From: an uncultured Selenomonas sp. | GTDB lineage: Bacteria > Bacillota > Negativicutes > Selenomonadales > Selenomonadaceae | Length of the DNA: 64,000 bases | Direction: 5' to 3' | Assembly (NCBI GenBank): GCA_947167105.1 | Contig: CAMVGU010000001.1 | Span: 1-64,000 of the forward strand | Part shown: positions 53,121 through 63,096 of the stretch, piece after piece | Layout of the letters: each line of letters starts with the position of its first letter | Numbering within the stretch: the stretch's first letter is position 1 | The notes under the pieces: model-generated | Told to the model about the DNA's origin: nothing | What the model saw: only the letters and a program-made list of their open reading frames with translations | Database searches by the model: none | Program-made: the position numbers and the translations under genes

Positions 53121-54341
53121 ATGCCTGATTTTGCAACGGTTGAGCAGGCCATTGAGGATATCAAGCAAGGCAGGATGATCGTGGTGGTGGATGATGAAGA
53201 TCGCGAGAACGAGGGCGATTTGATTGTAGCGGCGGCCACTGTAACACCTGAGGATATCAATTTCATGGCCAAGTACGCGAAGGGGCTTATCTGCACACCG
53301 ATTGACGGTGCGCGCCTGGATGAGCTGAATATCGGGCAGATGGTTGTGAACAATACGGACAACCATGAAACGGCCTTTACCGTGTCCATTGATGCCTTTG
53401 ACACGGAGACGGGCATTTCCGCCTTTGAGCGCTGCCAGACCATCAGGAAGTTGCTTGATCCCAAGGCCAAGCCCGCAAGCTTCCGCCGTCCGGGCCATGT
53501 GTTTCCCCTGCGTGCGGTGGAGGGAGGCGTGTTGCGCCGTGCGGGCCATACGGAGGCCACGACAGACCTGGCCCGTCTGGCAGGCTTCTATCCTGCCGGA
53601 CTGTGCGTGGAAATCATGGACGATGACGGGCACATGATGCGCACGCCAAGGCTGATTGAGTTCGCCAGGGAGCATGGGCTGCATATCATCACAGTGCAGG
53701 CCCTGATTGAGTACCGCAAGCGCACGGAGACCTTCATAGAGCGGGTGGCTGATGTGGATTTTCCCAGCAAGTACGGCCATTTCCGCATCAAGGCCTACGA
53801 GAGCAAGCTGGATGGCAAATGCCATATTGCCGTGGTCAAGGGCGAGGTGGCAGGCAAGAAAAATGTGCTGGTGCGGGTGCATTCCGAGTGCCTGACAGGA
53901 GATGCCCTCGGCTCCATGCGCTGCGATTGCGGCGACCAACTGGCCCTGGCCCTGAAGAAAATCGAGGCCGAGGGCGAAGGGGTGGTGCTCTACATGCGCC
54001 AGGAGGGCCGGGGCATCGGCCTTGCCAATAAGATGCGGGCCTATGCACTGCAGGACAAGGGTAAGGATACAGTGGAGGCAAATGTGGAACTGGGCTTTGC
54101 GCCGGATTTGCGCGACTATGGTATCGGTGCCCAGATTCTTTCCGACCTGGGCCTCTCCAGCATCCGCCTGATGACAAATAACCCCGCCAAGCGTGCGGGG
54201 CTTGAAGGATACGGCCTGGAAATCGTCGAGCGTGTGCCCTTGCAGGTCAAGGCCAACAAGTTCGACAAGAAGTATTTGACGGTCAAGAAGATCAAGATGG
54301 GGCATAAGCTGTCCGACGAGATACTGGGAGCGTCTAAGTAA
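53121..54341 (+). CDS. ribBA: Bifunctional DHBP synthase/GTP cyclohydrolase II
   Basis: About 406 residues. The N-terminal RibB domain has [27 protein letters not shown] and [10 protein letters not shown]. The C-terminal RibA domain has [20 protein letters not shown] (zinc cysteines), [10 protein letters not shown] and LMTNNPAKR. It supplies both precursors of riboflavin. The ATG at 53121 has GGGGGATGGAG upstream. It is the third gene of the operon; ribH follows 22 bp downstream. Confidence 0.96.
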   Translation: MPDFATVEQAIEDIKQGRMIVVVDDEDRENEGDLIVAAATVTPEDINFMAKYAKGLICTPIDGARLDELNIGQMVVNNTDNHETAFTVSIDAFDTETGISAFERCQTIRKLLDPKAKPASFRRPGHVFPLRAVEGGVLRRAGHTEATTDLARLAGFYPAGLCVEIMDDDGHMMRTPRLIEFAREHGLHIITVQALIEYRKRTETFIERVADVDFPSKYGHFRIKAYESKLDGKCHIAVVKGEVAGKKNVLVRVHSECLTGDALGSMRCDCGDQLALALKKIEAEGEGVVLYMRQEGRGIGLANKMRAYALQDKGKDTVEANVELGFAPDLRDYGIGAQILSDLGLSSIRLMTNNPAKRAGLEGYGLEIVERVPLQVKANKFDKKYLTVKKIKMGHKLSDEILGASK

Positions 54342-54363
54342 TAAGAAGGAGAGGGAGAAGGAA

Positions 54364-54831
54364 ATGGCAAATATTCTGGAAGGCTATATTACAGGCAAGG
54401 GCCTGAAATTCGGCATCGTGGTGGCCCGCTTCAATGAGTTTATCACCTCAAAGCTGCTGGGGGGCGCACTGGACACCCTGCACCGCCATGAAACGGCAGA
54501 CGAGGATGTAGATGTGGCCTGGGTGCCGGGGGCTTTTGAGATCCCGGTGGTGGCGAAGAAGATGGCTGAAAGCGGCAAATACGATGCAGTCATATGCCTG
54601 GGGGCTGTTATCCGCGGCTCCACGAGCCACTATGACTATGTGTGCAATGAGGTTTCCAAGGGGACGGCCCAGGTGGGCATGTCTACAGGCGTGCCCACCA
54701 TCTTCGGCGTGGTTACTACGGAGAATATTGAGCAGGCAATAGAGCGTGCGGGCACCAAGGCAGGCAATAAAGGTTCGGACAGCGCTATGGCCGCCATGGA
54801 GATGGCCAATCTGCTGAAGAAAATCGGTTGA
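54364..54831 (+). CDS. ribH: 6,7-dimethyl-8-ribityllumazine synthase
   Basis: The 155-residue protein forms the 60-mer capsid or pentamer that makes lumazine. Motifs: [44 protein letters not shown] (active-site His) and [24 protein letters not shown] with GGAGAAGG upstream. It ends the riboswitch-controlled operon ribD-ribE-ribBA-ribH; the following yfcE gene may be in the same message. Confidence 0.97.
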   Translation: MANILEGYITGKGLKFGIVVARFNEFITSKLLGGALDTLHRHETADEDVDVAWVPGAFEIPVVAKKMAESGKYDAVICLGAVIRGSTSHYDYVCNEVSKGTAQVGMSTGVPTIFGVVTTENIEQAIERAGTKAGNKGSDSAMAAMEMANLLKKIG

Positions 54832-54852
54832 GCAGGTACGGAGGGATAGAGG

Positions 54853-55410
54853 ATGAAAATTGGCATTATCAGCGATACCCATGGTCACGAAATGGCCTGG
54901 GCTACGGCTTTCGATAAACATTTCCATGACGCGGATCTCATCATCCATGCCGGTGACGTGCTCTATCACGGGCCACGCAACCCCATGAAGGCAGATTACA
55001 ATCCGGCGGGCTTAGTGCAGCGCATCAATACCTGTCCCGTGCCGGTCATCATAGCGAAAGGCAACTGCGACAGTGATGTGGATGCCAGTTGCCTGGAATT
55101 GCCGATTCTTGCGCCCTATGCCTATGTCTGCCATGAAGGCAGGCGCATCATTGTTACCCACGGTGACGCAGTGATGGCAGACGAGGCGAAGGACAAGCTG
55201 GCGGCGCACATCCATGCGGATATTTTCATCAGTGGGCATGTGCATGTGAATGTTCTGGAAAAGCGGGGCCAGACGATTTTCCTGAATCCCGGCTCGGCGG
55301 CCCTCTCGAAGCGGGAGGACGGGCGGCAGACCGCAGCGGTGCTGGATGATGCAGGCATACGCATCTACGACCTGGATACGGATGAGGTATTGCTGGAATA
55401 CAAATTCTGA
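54853..55410 (+). CDS. yfcE: YfcE-type metallophosphoesterase
   Basis: A 185-residue calcineurin-like phosphodiesterase with all metal motifs: ISDTHGH, HAGDVLYHG, AKGNCDSDVD, VTHGDAV and SGHVHV. The family hydrolyses phosphodiesters in vitro, with unknown physiological substrates. It starts 21 bp after ribH with GGAGGGATAGAGG upstream. A perfect terminator follows at 55423-55453. Confidence 0.9.
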   Translation: MKIGIISDTHGHEMAWATAFDKHFHDADLIIHAGDVLYHGPRNPMKADYNPAGLVQRINTCPVPVIIAKGNCDSDVDASCLELPILAPYAYVCHEGRRIIVTHGDAVMADEAKDKLAAHIHADIFISGHVHVNVLEKRGQTIFLNPGSAALSKREDGRQTAAVLDDAGIRIYDLDTDEVLLEYKF

Positions 55411-55422
55411 AATCTGAGTGGC

Positions 55423-55453
55423 GGGAGCCGGGGCATGCCGGTTCCCTTTTTTT
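55423..55453 (+). terminator. Intrinsic terminator between yfcE and hslO
   Basis: GGGAGCCGG (55423-55431) and CCGGTTCCC (55438-55446) pair with one G-T pair, followed by TTTTTTT. It ends just before the ribosome-binding site of hslO, so hslO may depend on readthrough or an internal promoter. Confidence 0.85.
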
Positions 55454-55468
55454 GAGGAGAAGGATACA

Positions 55469-56386
55469 ATGAGGGATCATTTGGTAAAAGCCACGGCGGA
55501 GGGCGTGCGCGTCTATGCGGCGGTGACAACGGAACTGGTGAATGAGGCTATCCGCCGCCATGACTGCTATCCGGTGGCGGCGGCAGCCTTGGGGCGCACT
55601 ATGACGGGGGCTCTCCTGTTGGCGGCAAATTTGAAGAACAAAGAGGCCCTGACAGTGAAATTCGCGGGCGGCGGCCCTCTGGGGCAGGTGGTGGCGGACG
55701 CGACGCCGGAAGGCTATGTGCGCGGCTATGTGTCGGAGCCCCATGTAAATCTGCCCCTGAATCCCCTGGGCAAGATAGATGTGGGCGGCGGCGTCGGCAA
55801 GGATGGCCTTGTGACGGTGACGCGCTTCACGGGGCTGAAAGACCCGGTGGTGGGAAGCACGGATCTGACGGATGGGGAAATCGCGGACGATTTGACGCGC
55901 TACCTCTACGTCTCGGAACAGACACCTTCCAGCGTGGGCCTGGGGGTGCTGATAAATCCCGAGCTAAAGTGCATTGGCGCTGGTGGATTTATCATCCAGC
56001 CTTTGCCAGATGCGAGGGATGAAGTCATTGACAAACTGGAGGCTAACCTGAAAGAGGTTCAATCTGTCTCTCACATGGTGGAGCAGGGCCTGGATGCCAG
56101 GGGGATTATTGCCGAACTGCTCAGGGGGTTCGAGGTGAACTATCTGACCTCTACGGAGCTGGCCTTCAAATGCCAATGCTCGAAGGGACGCATCAGCGAT
56201 GTCTTGATCAGCCTGGGGGAAAAGGATCTGCATGACATGCTGGAGGAGGGCCATGCAGAGGTGGTCTGCCATTTTTGTGGCGAGAAATACCAGTTTGATA
56301 AAATGGATTTGCAGGCCATATACAATGTGGCTGAGAAAAAACGCAGCGGCAAGCTGGAACTGCCGCAGGAGCTGCTGACATTTTAA
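55469..56386 (+). CDS. hslO: Redox-regulated chaperone Hsp33
   Basis: A 305-residue holdase chaperone activated by oxidation. The C-terminal zinc switch has the paired motifs KCQCSK (CxC) and CHFCGEKY (CxxC). The N-terminal domain shows AAAALGRTMTGALLL and GGGPLGQVVADATPEG. The ATG at 55469 has GAGGAGAAGG upstream; an earlier frame start would run through a terminator. It protects proteins from oxidative stress, in keeping with an anaerobe. Confidence 0.95.
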   Translation: MRDHLVKATAEGVRVYAAVTTELVNEAIRRHDCYPVAAAALGRTMTGALLLAANLKNKEALTVKFAGGGPLGQVVADATPEGYVRGYVSEPHVNLPLNPLGKIDVGGGVGKDGLVTVTRFTGLKDPVVGSTDLTDGEIADDLTRYLYVSEQTPSSVGLGVLINPELKCIGAGGFIIQPLPDARDEVIDKLEANLKEVQSVSHMVEQGLDARGIIAELLRGFEVNYLTSTELAFKCQCSKGRISDVLISLGEKDLHDMLEEGHAEVVCHFCGEKYQFDKMDLQAIYNVAEKKRSGKLELPQELLTF

Positions 56387-56416
56387 GGTTTGTTGAAAAA
56401 GGTGAGAAAAAATTCC

Positions 56417-56544
56417 TTGACTTGCCCTGATTTTTTATATAGAATAGCTCTATGTGATGTCACGGCAGGCCACCATTAGCCCCGGAGGTTTGTACGGGAG
56501 TCATAGCAACGCAAACACTAGAACCTATAGGGGGGAAAAATCGC
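56417..56544 (+). promoter_or_regulatory. Promoter and probable L13 leader of rplM-rpsI
   Basis: TTGACT (56417-56422), 17 bases and TAGAAT (56440-56445) form a strong promoter. The roughly 90-base leader, with the run GGCCACCATTAGCC and then CGGGAGTCATAGCAACGCAAA, looks like the ribosomal-protein L13 leader found in Firmicutes, which is recalled rather than tested. Confidence 0.6.
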
Positions 56545-56985
56545 ATGAAGACAACGTTTATGGCCAATGCAGCTAACGTAGAGCGCAAGTGGTATGTCGT
56601 AGACGCAGAAGGGCAGACCGTAGGCCGTGTGGCCGCAGAGGTCGCGAAAGTTCTTCGCGGTAAAAATAAGCCGACTTTTACTCCGCATGTTGATACCGGT
56701 GATTATGTCATCATCATCAATGCAGAAAAGGTCAAGTTCACGGGCAAGAAGCTCACGGATAAGATGTACTTCCGTCATTCCGGCTATCAGGGTGGCACGA
56801 CCTTTACGGCTGCTGGTCATATGCTGGAGCGTTTCCCGGAGCGCGTCCTGGAGCATGCTATCAAGGGTATGCTGCCCCATAACCGCCTCGGTGCTCAGAT
56901 GTACCGCAAGCTGAGTGTTTACGCCGGCCCGGAGCATCCCCATGCTGCTCAGAAGCCTGAGAAGCTTGAGCTCAACATTCGTTAA
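56545..56985 (+). CDS. rplM: 50S ribosomal protein L13
   Basis: The 146-residue protein matches L13: [41 protein letters not shown] (two adjacent parts), [23 protein letters not shown] and [17 protein letters not shown]. The ATG at 56545 has GGGGGG 7-8 bases upstream. rpsI follows after 23 bp, the near-universal rplM-rpsI pair. Confidence 0.98.
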   Translation: MKTTFMANAANVERKWYVVDAEGQTVGRVAAEVAKVLRGKNKPTFTPHVDTGDYVIIINAEKVKFTGKKLTDKMYFRHSGYQGGTTFTAAGHMLERFPERVLEHAIKGMLPHNRLGAQMYRKLSVYAGPEHPHAAQKPEKLELNIR

Positions 56986-57008
56986 TCTGGAAAGGGAGGA
57001 ACATATAC

Positions 57009-57401
57009 ATGGCACAAGTCAGCTACTACGGCACTGGCCGCAGGAAATCGTCTGTTGCCCGTGTTCGTCTGGTTCCAGGCGAGGGCAAGGTCACGATTAA
57101 CGGTCGCGATATGGAAGAGTATTTTGGTCTGAAGACGCTGGAGCTTATCGTGCGTCAGCCTCTGAACCTCACGGAGACCAATGGCAAATATGATGTTATC
57201 GCCAACGTCGCCGGTGGCGGCGTTGCCGGTCAGGCAGGTGCTGTCCGTCACGGCATCACCCGCGCCCTGATTGAGATGGATGCAGATCTGCGTCCGGCTC
57301 TGAAGAAGGCAGGTTTCGTCACACGCGATCCCCGCGAGAAGGAACGCCGCAAGTACGGTCTGAAAAAGGCCCGTAAGGCTTCCCAGTTCTCGAAGCGTTG
57401 A
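57009..57401 (+). CDS. rpsI: 30S ribosomal protein S9
   Basis: The 130-residue S9 has [57 protein letters not shown] and the basic tail [11 protein letters not shown] whose end contacts the P-site tRNA. ATG with GGGAGGA 9 bases ahead. A terminator follows. Confidence 0.98.
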   Translation: MAQVSYYGTGRRKSSVARVRLVPGEGKVTINGRDMEEYFGLKTLELIVRQPLNLTETNGKYDVIANVAGGGVAGQAGAVRHGITRALIEMDADLRPALKKAGFVTRDPREKERRKYGLKKARKASQFSKR

Positions 57402-57431
57402 CTTATATTGCGTTCGGAGAAAGTTACAAAA

Positions 57432-57461
57432 GCCCGTCAGCTCACTGCTGGCGGGCTTTTC
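57432..57461 (+). terminator. Intrinsic terminator after rpsI
   Basis: AGCCCGTCAG (57432-57441) and CTGGCGGGCT (57449-57458) pair with one mismatch, followed by TTTT. The upstream AAAA makes it usable in both directions. Confidence 0.8.
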
Positions 57462-57629
57462 TGTTCTCTTTTGCTTTTTTGTGTATCAAAAGTTATTTTA
57501 GAAACGCAAACTCTGTGATATCTTTATGAAACGGCTCTGTAACACATTCAGGGCAGGCTTGTAAGCGGCCATAAGGTTTGATATAATTAAAAATTGTAAA
57601 TTACGTTATCGAAGGAGAATTTACCAAGT

Positions 57630-58091
57630 ATGGCAATACTGGAAATCAAGAAGGCCGGTGATCCTGTGCTGAAGAAGCATTGCGAGCCGGTGGAACGTGT
57701 GAACAAGAAGCTGAAGCAGCTTTTGGACGATATGGCGGAAACGATGTACAAAAGCGATGGAGTTGGACTGGCTGCGCCGCAAGTGGGCGTGCCCCTTCGC
57801 ATGGTGGTTATTGATTGCCAGGATGAAACGGGCTTGATAGAGCTCATCAATCCTGTCATCACATATCGTGAGGGCGAGATGGAGGGTTCTGAAGGTTGCC
57901 TGTCCGTGCCAGGTATTTACGGTGATGTAATGCGTGCGGCTAAGGTCAAGGTGGAGTATCTGAACCGACGTGGCAAGGTGCAGCATCTGACTGCAACGGG
58001 ATTGCTGTCCCGTTGCATCCAGCACGAGCTGGATCATCTGGAAGGACAGCTTTTCATTGATATTGCGACTAGTCTGCGCAAGGAGGACTGA
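57630..58091 (+). CDS. def: Peptide deformylase
   Basis: A 153-residue metalloenzyme that removes the N-formyl group of nascent proteins. Motifs: GVGLAAPQVGV (motif 1), EGCLSVPG (motif 2, metal Cys) and QHELDHLEGQLF (motif 3, HExxH). ATG at 57630 with GAAGGAG about 13 bases upstream. It starts an operon def-fmt-DUF116-rsmB-rlmN-FHA-FHA-phosphatase, all on the plus strand with tiny gaps. Confidence 0.96.
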   Translation: MAILEIKKAGDPVLKKHCEPVERVNKKLKQLLDDMAETMYKSDGVGLAAPQVGVPLRMVVIDCQDETGLIELINPVITYREGEMEGSEGCLSVPGIYGDVMRAAKVKVEYLNRRGKVQHLTATGLLSRCIQHELDHLEGQLFIDIATSLRKED

Positions 58092-58095
58092 GCGC

Positions 58096-59037
58096 ATGAA
58101 ACGGTTTCGCACTATATTCATGGGCACGCCGGATTTTGCCGTGCCATGCCTGGCAAGGCTGGCCCAGGAACATGATGTCATAGGTGTCTACACGCAGCCC
58201 GATAAGCCGCGCGGAAGAGGACAGAAACTTACGCCTTCGCCTGTGAAGGCATGGGCCGAGGCACACGGTATTCCCGTATTCCAGCCGGAGAGGGTCAAGA
58301 CGGCTGAAGCGGTGGCAGGATTGAAGTCGCTTGCGCCAGAGCTGATTGTGGTTGTGGCCTTTGGTCAGATACTGTCCCAGGAGATTCTTGATATTCCGCC
58401 CCAGGGCTGCATAAATGTGCATGCGTCGCTTCTGCCGCGTTACCGCGGAGCGGCACCTATGCAATGGTGCCTGATTGACGGCGTGAAAAAAAGTGGTGTT
58501 ACGACGATGTATATGGATGCAGGCCTGGATACGGGAGATATGCTGTTGCAGCGGGAACTGACCATTGGCCCTGATATGACATTGGCTGAGTTGCATGATG
58601 CGCTATCCGTACTTGGGGCGCAGGCCTTGTCCGAGACTTTGCAGCAGATGGCGGCGGGCACGCTTGTACGTACACCGCAGACAGGCGAGTCGAATTACGC
58701 ACCCATGATGACTAAAGAAACGGGGCATATAGACTGGACAAAGACACCGCAGGCTATCCATAATCTGGTGCGGGGGCTTAATTCTTGGCCGGGAGCTTAT
58801 GCCTTCCTGGCCGGGAAAAAGTATAAAGTCTGGCGCACCCTTATCCTGGATGATTCAGGAGAGAAATTGGCACCGGGCACAGTAGCCGGTGTTGATGCCA
58901 ATGGTATCAATGTGGCTGCTGGTGACGGTACTAAGCGTATATGTATAACGGAACTGCAGGCTCCGGGCAAGAAGAAAATGGCTGCGGCGGATTATCTGCG
59001 TGGTCATAGCTTGGCAGCGGATGCAGTCTTTGAGTGA
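58096..59037 (+). CDS. fmt: Methionyl-tRNA formyltransferase
   Basis: The 313-residue enzyme formylates initiator Met-tRNA, the counterpart of def upstream. Motifs: FRTIFMGTPDFAVPCL, VYTQPDKPRGRGQKL, PQGCINVHASLLPRYRGAAP (catalytic Asn/His), DGVKKSGVTTMYMDAGLDTG and a C-terminal OB-like domain. The ATG at 58096 has AAGGAGG 10 bases ahead; a longer frame starts within def and is rejected. Confidence 0.96.
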   Translation: MKRFRTIFMGTPDFAVPCLARLAQEHDVIGVYTQPDKPRGRGQKLTPSPVKAWAEAHGIPVFQPERVKTAEAVAGLKSLAPELIVVVAFGQILSQEILDIPPQGCINVHASLLPRYRGAAPMQWCLIDGVKKSGVTTMYMDAGLDTGDMLLQRELTIGPDMTLAELHDALSVLGAQALSETLQQMAAGTLVRTPQTGESNYAPMMTKETGHIDWTKTPQAIHNLVRGLNSWPGAYAFLAGKKYKVWRTLILDDSGEKLAPGTVAGVDANGINVAAGDGTKRICITELQAPGKKKMAAADYLRGHSLAADAVFE

Positions 59038-59072
59038 AAAATAGCTGACAAGAGGATTAGTTGGAGGTTCGT

Positions 59073-59918
59073 ATGGCGGATCAGGTGGCAGCTTCGGGGG
59101 CAATGCAGTCCCGGCAGAAAAATAAATTTGCACTCCCCAGCCGCCCCAGGAAGCGTCTGTTTATCGGGATGCACTTGCTGACGACAGTTGTCCTTGCCGT
59201 GCTGCTGGCAGGCATTTGGTATGTTGCAAGGCCGGGTCTGGCTGGTATATGGGAACCCTTGCCCCTGATAGCCGGTGCTGTTTTTGTGGCATTCGTCGTA
59301 GCAGTGCTCTGGGGCTTGCTTTCGATTGTGCTGGCTGTGAAGGGCTTGCCTTATCTGCCGATTTTCAGGCGGCAGACGTTTGCATTAATCAATATGCTAT
59401 TCCCTATGGCAGTAAGCTTAGGCAAGCCGTTTGGCGTTACCAGGCGCCAGTTGGAAGGTTCTTTCATTGCGGTCAGCAATCTGCTGTTTTCGCGCCTGGG
59501 CATCAAGGTGCCGGCAGAACGGCTGCTGGTCGTGACACCCCATTGCCTGCAGCTGGCAACCTGTCCGCATAAAATTACGCGAGATCCGCATAATTGCAAG
59601 CGTTGCGGTGGCTGCGACATTGGGGCGTTAGTGACATTGGCGGATGAGATGGGCTTCCATTTCTTTGTGGCTACCGGTGGCACACTGGCACGGCAGATTG
59701 TCTGCGATACGCGCCCAAAGGCGGTGCTGGCTATTGCCTGCGAGCGCGACCTGATGAGCGGCATCCAGGATGTATATCCGTTGCCGGCGGTGGGTGTGCT
59801 GAACATCAGACCCAACGGCCCCTGCTACAATACCCATGTTGATATGGATGAGGTGCGGGCGCAAATTGAGAAATTGATTCTCCCTAAGGCCAAGCCGGAA
59901 GGACAAATAGATGGATAG
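59073..59918 (+). CDS. DUF116-family membrane protein with cysteine clusters
   Basis: A 281-residue protein: a basic cytoplasmic start, two membrane helices (about 30-55 and 65-90), then a soluble DUF116 domain with cysteines in PHCLQLATCPHK and NCKRCGGCDIG and a later RPNGPCYNTH. The CxxC-rich spacing suggests an Fe-S or zinc site. It is conserved between fmt and rsmB in many Firmicutes, but its function is unknown. ATG at 59073 with TTGGAGG upstream. It overlaps rsmB by 8 bp. Confidence 0.82.
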   Translation: MADQVAASGAMQSRQKNKFALPSRPRKRLFIGMHLLTTVVLAVLLAGIWYVARPGLAGIWEPLPLIAGAVFVAFVVAVLWGLLSIVLAVKGLPYLPIFRRQTFALINMLFPMAVSLGKPFGVTRRQLEGSFIAVSNLLFSRLGIKVPAERLLVVTPHCLQLATCPHKITRDPHNCKRCGGCDIGALVTLADEMGFHFFVATGGTLARQIVCDTRPKAVLAIACERDLMSGIQDVYPLPAVGVLNIRPNGPCYNTHVDMDEVRAQIEKLILPKAKPEGQIDG

Positions 59919-61251
59919 GGCGCGCGATACAGCTCTGCAGGTTTTGCAGGCGGTGGAGGAAAAGGGTGCTTATGCTAATGTGGCACTGGCACAGGCACTT
60001 AGGCGTGCGGAGCTTTCCGATCAGGATCGTCGCTTTGTGACGGAACTGGTTTATGGCACGGTGAAGGCCGGCGGCACGCTGGATTGGATATTGCGCCGTT
60101 ATGTAAATCGTCCTCTATCTAAGATTCCTTCGATGATTCGCCAGATTCTGCGCCTGGGTTTGTATCAGATCTTCTATCTGGATAAAGTGCCGACTGCGGC
60201 GGCCTGTAATACATCTGTGGAATTGGCAAAACACTATGGGCATAAGGGCACTGTTGCCTTCGTGAACGCGGTGCTCAGAACGGCGGTACGTGAACCGGAA
60301 AAGGCTGCATTTCCCAGTGGCAGGGGGCACGGTACTGAGGAACTTGCCCTACGGAGCCAGCATCCGTATTGGTTGGTGAAGCGCTGGGTGAAGCAGTTCG
60401 GATTTGAGGAAACTGCCCGGCTGTGTGAGTTTGACAATGCACAGGCGCCGCTCTGCTTGCGTACAAACACAATGCGTACTACCAGGGAGAAGTTGCTCTC
60501 TGAACTTGCGGAGTGTGGCGCAGAGGCAGTGGCTTCGGTCTGGGCGCCGGAGGGCGTGATTGTGTGCAAGCATGGCGCTCTGGACAGATTGGTGCCCTTG
60601 CAGGAGGGCCGTGCCCAGGTGCAGGATGAAAGTTCAATGCTGGTCGCTCATGTCGTGGCACCGCAACCGGGGGAGTTCATTATAGACTGCTGCAGCGCCC
60701 CCGGCGGGAAAACGACGCATATGGCAACGCTGATGCAAAACAGAGGGCGTATTGTTGCGTGTGATATCTATGAGCACAAACTGACACGCATCGAGGATAA
60801 TGCCCACAGACTGGGACTTTCTATTATAGAGACGCAGCTGCTGGATGCACGTGAACTGGGGAGGAAATATCCCGGCAGGGCGGATCGGGTTTTGGTGGAT
60901 GCGCCGTGCTCCGGGCTGGGGGTGCTGCGCCGCAAGCCAGATGCCCGCTGGCATAAGCAGCCTGAGGAACTGGCAGGATTGCCAGCTTTGCAGCTTGCTA
61001 TTTTGCAAAGTGCGGCTGAGGCTGTGAAGCCCGGGGGGGTGCTGGTCTACAGTACTTGCACGATTGAGCCGGAGGAGAATCAGGCTGTGGTGAAGGCTTT
61101 TTTGGACGAAGCGCCGGATTTCTGTATGGAGCAGACGGGCAGTTTCCTGCCGACAGCAGGAACCCATAGCCGGGACACACTGGTTCAGCTTTTGCCACAG
61201 CGTGATGGGACGGACGGATTCTTCATCGCACGGATGCAGCGCAAGAGGTGA
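59911..61251 (+). CDS. rsmB: 16S rRNA (cytosine-967-C5)-methyltransferase RsmB
   Basis: At 446 residues it has an N-terminal NusB-like RNA-binding domain (ARDTALQVLQAVEEKGAY, VTELVYGTVK) and a C-terminal SAM methyltransferase domain with CCSAPGGKTTHMATLM, ACDIYEHKL, VDAPCSGLGVLRRKPD (catalytic Cys) and YSTCTIEPEEN (second Cys). It methylates 16S rRNA in the small subunit. It starts within the end of the DUF116 gene and precedes rlmN by 8 bp. Confidence 0.95.
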   Translation: MDRARDTALQVLQAVEEKGAYANVALAQALRRAELSDQDRRFVTELVYGTVKAGGTLDWILRRYVNRPLSKIPSMIRQILRLGLYQIFYLDKVPTAAACNTSVELAKHYGHKGTVAFVNAVLRTAVREPEKAAFPSGRGHGTEELALRSQHPYWLVKRWVKQFGFEETARLCEFDNAQAPLCLRTNTMRTTREKLLSELAECGAEAVASVWAPEGVIVCKHGALDRLVPLQEGRAQVQDESSMLVAHVVAPQPGEFIIDCCSAPGGKTTHMATLMQNRGRIVACDIYEHKLTRIEDNAHRLGLSIIETQLLDARELGRKYPGRADRVLVDAPCSGLGVLRRKPDARWHKQPEELAGLPALQLAILQSAAEAVKPGGVLVYSTCTIEPEENQAVVKAFLDEAPDFCMEQTGSFLPTAGTHSRDTLVQLLPQRDGTDGFFIARMQRKR

Positions 61252-61259
61252 AATGAATT

Positions 61260-62312
61260 TTGGCGGATATATTTGGCTTGAGCCTGCCTGAACTGCAAGA
61301 CGTGCTGGAGCCTTTTCAGGTGCCTAAATACCGTGCCAGGCAGGTGGCAGAATGGCTGTACCAGCGTGGGGCACAAAGTTTCGGGGAAATGACCAATTTG
61401 CCCAAGACTCTGCGTGTCAGGCTGAATGAAGAACTAAGCATAGGCCGTCCCAGTGCGGCAGGCCGCCTTGATTCTGTTGATGGCCGCACGACCAAGCTCC
61501 TGCTGGAATTCAAGGACGGTACGGCGGTGGAGACGGTGCTGATGCGCCAGCCTTATGGCAACAGCATCTGTGTGTCTACTCAGGCAGGCTGCAATATGGG
61601 CTGCGCCTTCTGCGCTTCAGCCTTGCATGGCATGACACGTAATCTGACCAGGAACGAAATCCTGGCGCAGGCTGTGGTTATCAATGACATGCTACGTGAG
61701 GAAAACGGGGGCAAGGTCGATACAGTGGTCATCATGGGGTCGGGTGAACCCTTGATGAACTATGACAATGTGCTGGGCTTTATCCGCTTACTGCATGAGG
61801 ATTATGTACTGGGGCTTGGTTATCGCAATTTCACGTTATCTACCTCGGGTATTGTACCGAAAATGTACGATCTGGCTGAGGCGGGAGTGCCTATTTCTTT
61901 ATCGGTATCACTGCACGCACCTAATAATGAACTGCGCAACCGCATCATGCCCATCAACCGTAAATTTCCGCTGGAGGATGTCGTTGCAGCAGCGAGGCAT
62001 TATGCGGAGCTGACGAAACGCCGCGTGACTTACGAATATATCCTGATTGACGGACTGAACGACGGAGAGCCCCAGGCGAAAGAGCTTGTAAAGTTGCTGC
62101 ATGGACAGTTGGCCAGTGTGAACCTCATCCCTATAAATCCCGTCCGGGAAAGGAATCTGTTGCGTCCAAGCCGTGTACGCATTGAGTCCTTTGAGCATTA
62201 TTTGGCAGCACATAAAGTGGTGGTCACTGTACGCCGGGAGATGGGGGCGGATATACAGGCTGCCTGCGGCCAGTTGCGCAACCGGCATTTGGAGCAGGAA
62301 ATGCAGAAATAA
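61260..62312 (+). CDS. rlmN: 23S rRNA/tRNA adenine-C2 methyltransferase RlmN
   Basis: The 350-residue radical SAM enzyme methylates A2503 of 23S rRNA and tRNA A37. It has CNMGCAFCAS (CxxxCxxC), TNLPKTLR, VIMGSGEPLMNYDNV, LSVSLHAPNNELRNRIMP and a VNLIPINPV motif near the C-terminal catalytic Cys region. TTG start at 61260 with GAGGTGA upstream. Confidence 0.96.
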   Translation: MADIFGLSLPELQDVLEPFQVPKYRARQVAEWLYQRGAQSFGEMTNLPKTLRVRLNEELSIGRPSAAGRLDSVDGRTTKLLLEFKDGTAVETVLMRQPYGNSICVSTQAGCNMGCAFCASALHGMTRNLTRNEILAQAVVINDMLREENGGKVDTVVIMGSGEPLMNYDNVLGFIRLLHEDYVLGLGYRNFTLSTSGIVPKMYDLAEAGVPISLSVSLHAPNNELRNRIMPINRKFPLEDVVAAARHYAELTKRRVTYEYILIDGLNDGEPQAKELVKLLHGQLASVNLIPINPVRERNLLRPSRVRIESFEHYLAAHKVVVTVRREMGADIQAACGQLRNRHLEQEMQK

Positions 62313-62357
62313 AGCTCATTGGTACCAGAGGTATGCATTGAAAGGGGGAAGCCCCTT

Positions 62358-63095
62358 ATGGGACTTAGCAAGTTGGAAAATTTTTTAGGAAACCATATAG
62401 AAGGCTTCTTCAATAAGCGCTTTGCGAGTGAACTGGAACCTGCAGAACTGGCTCGTGCCCTGCAAAAAGAGATTGCTCAGCAGGCAGATCAGCTGAAAGA
62501 CAGGACTGTATCTAATCTCTATGTTTTCACGCTTGCATCTGAAGACTATAATCGGCTTTGTGCCAAGAGGGTGAAAAAAGAGCTTTATACCGTTGCTGAA
62601 AAAGAGGTTATACGGATAGATGCATATATGGACGGTGAGCTCTGGCTGGAGATGCGCCAGTCGGAAGCTTTGAAAACTGGTAATTTTGAACTGAAATCCG
62701 GTGAGAAAGCGGAGGAGCGTATCGAGTCTGACGAGCCGGATACGTTGGTGCTGGAGCGTTCATCACTCAGTAACCTGCAGCCTCTGAACTTGCCGATTGA
62801 TTACAGGACAGCCTCCCTGACTGTACTGCAGGGGCCGGATGAGGAAGCTTATCTGGAGTTCGGCGAACGCAAGGTTTATATAGGGCGGCGTGACAAGAAT
62901 GAGTTTATTCTGACGGATACCCAGGCTTCACGCTTGCATGCGTGGATCGCCTATGAGCGTCATCGCCATGTGCTGTACGATGCCCAGAGCACGAATGGCA
63001 CTTATGTCGGCGGTGAGCGCATTGAGCAACATGTGTTGCAGGATGGCGATGAGATTTCCATCGGCTCCACACTATTGGTTTATGAGGTGATTTGA
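62358..63095 (+). CDS. FhaA-like protein (DUF3662 domain plus FHA domain)
   Basis: A 245-residue protein: an N-terminal DUF3662 domain (about 1-120; KLENFLGNHIEGFFNKRFASE, quoted to its first residues, then ELARALQKEI) and a C-terminal FHA domain (about 155-245) with IGRRDKNEFIL, ASRLHAWIAYE and TNGTYVGG, the phospho-Thr-binding loop residues. FhaA proteins are best known next to PknB in Actinobacteria, where they bind phosphorylated partners in cell-wall control. ATG at 62358 with GGGGGAAG upstream. It is followed by a second FHA gene and a PP2C phosphatase. Confidence 0.82.
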   Translation: MGLSKLENFLGNHIEGFFNKRFASELEPAELARALQKEIAQQADQLKDRTVSNLYVFTLASEDYNRLCAKRVKKELYTVAEKEVIRIDAYMDGELWLEMRQSEALKTGNFELKSGEKAEERIESDEPDTLVLERSSLSNLQPLNLPIDYRTASLTVLQGPDEEAYLEFGERKVYIGRRDKNEFILTDTQASRLHAWIAYERHRHVLYDAQSTNGTYVGGERIEQHVLQDGDEISIGSTLLVYEVI

Positions 63096-63096
63096 T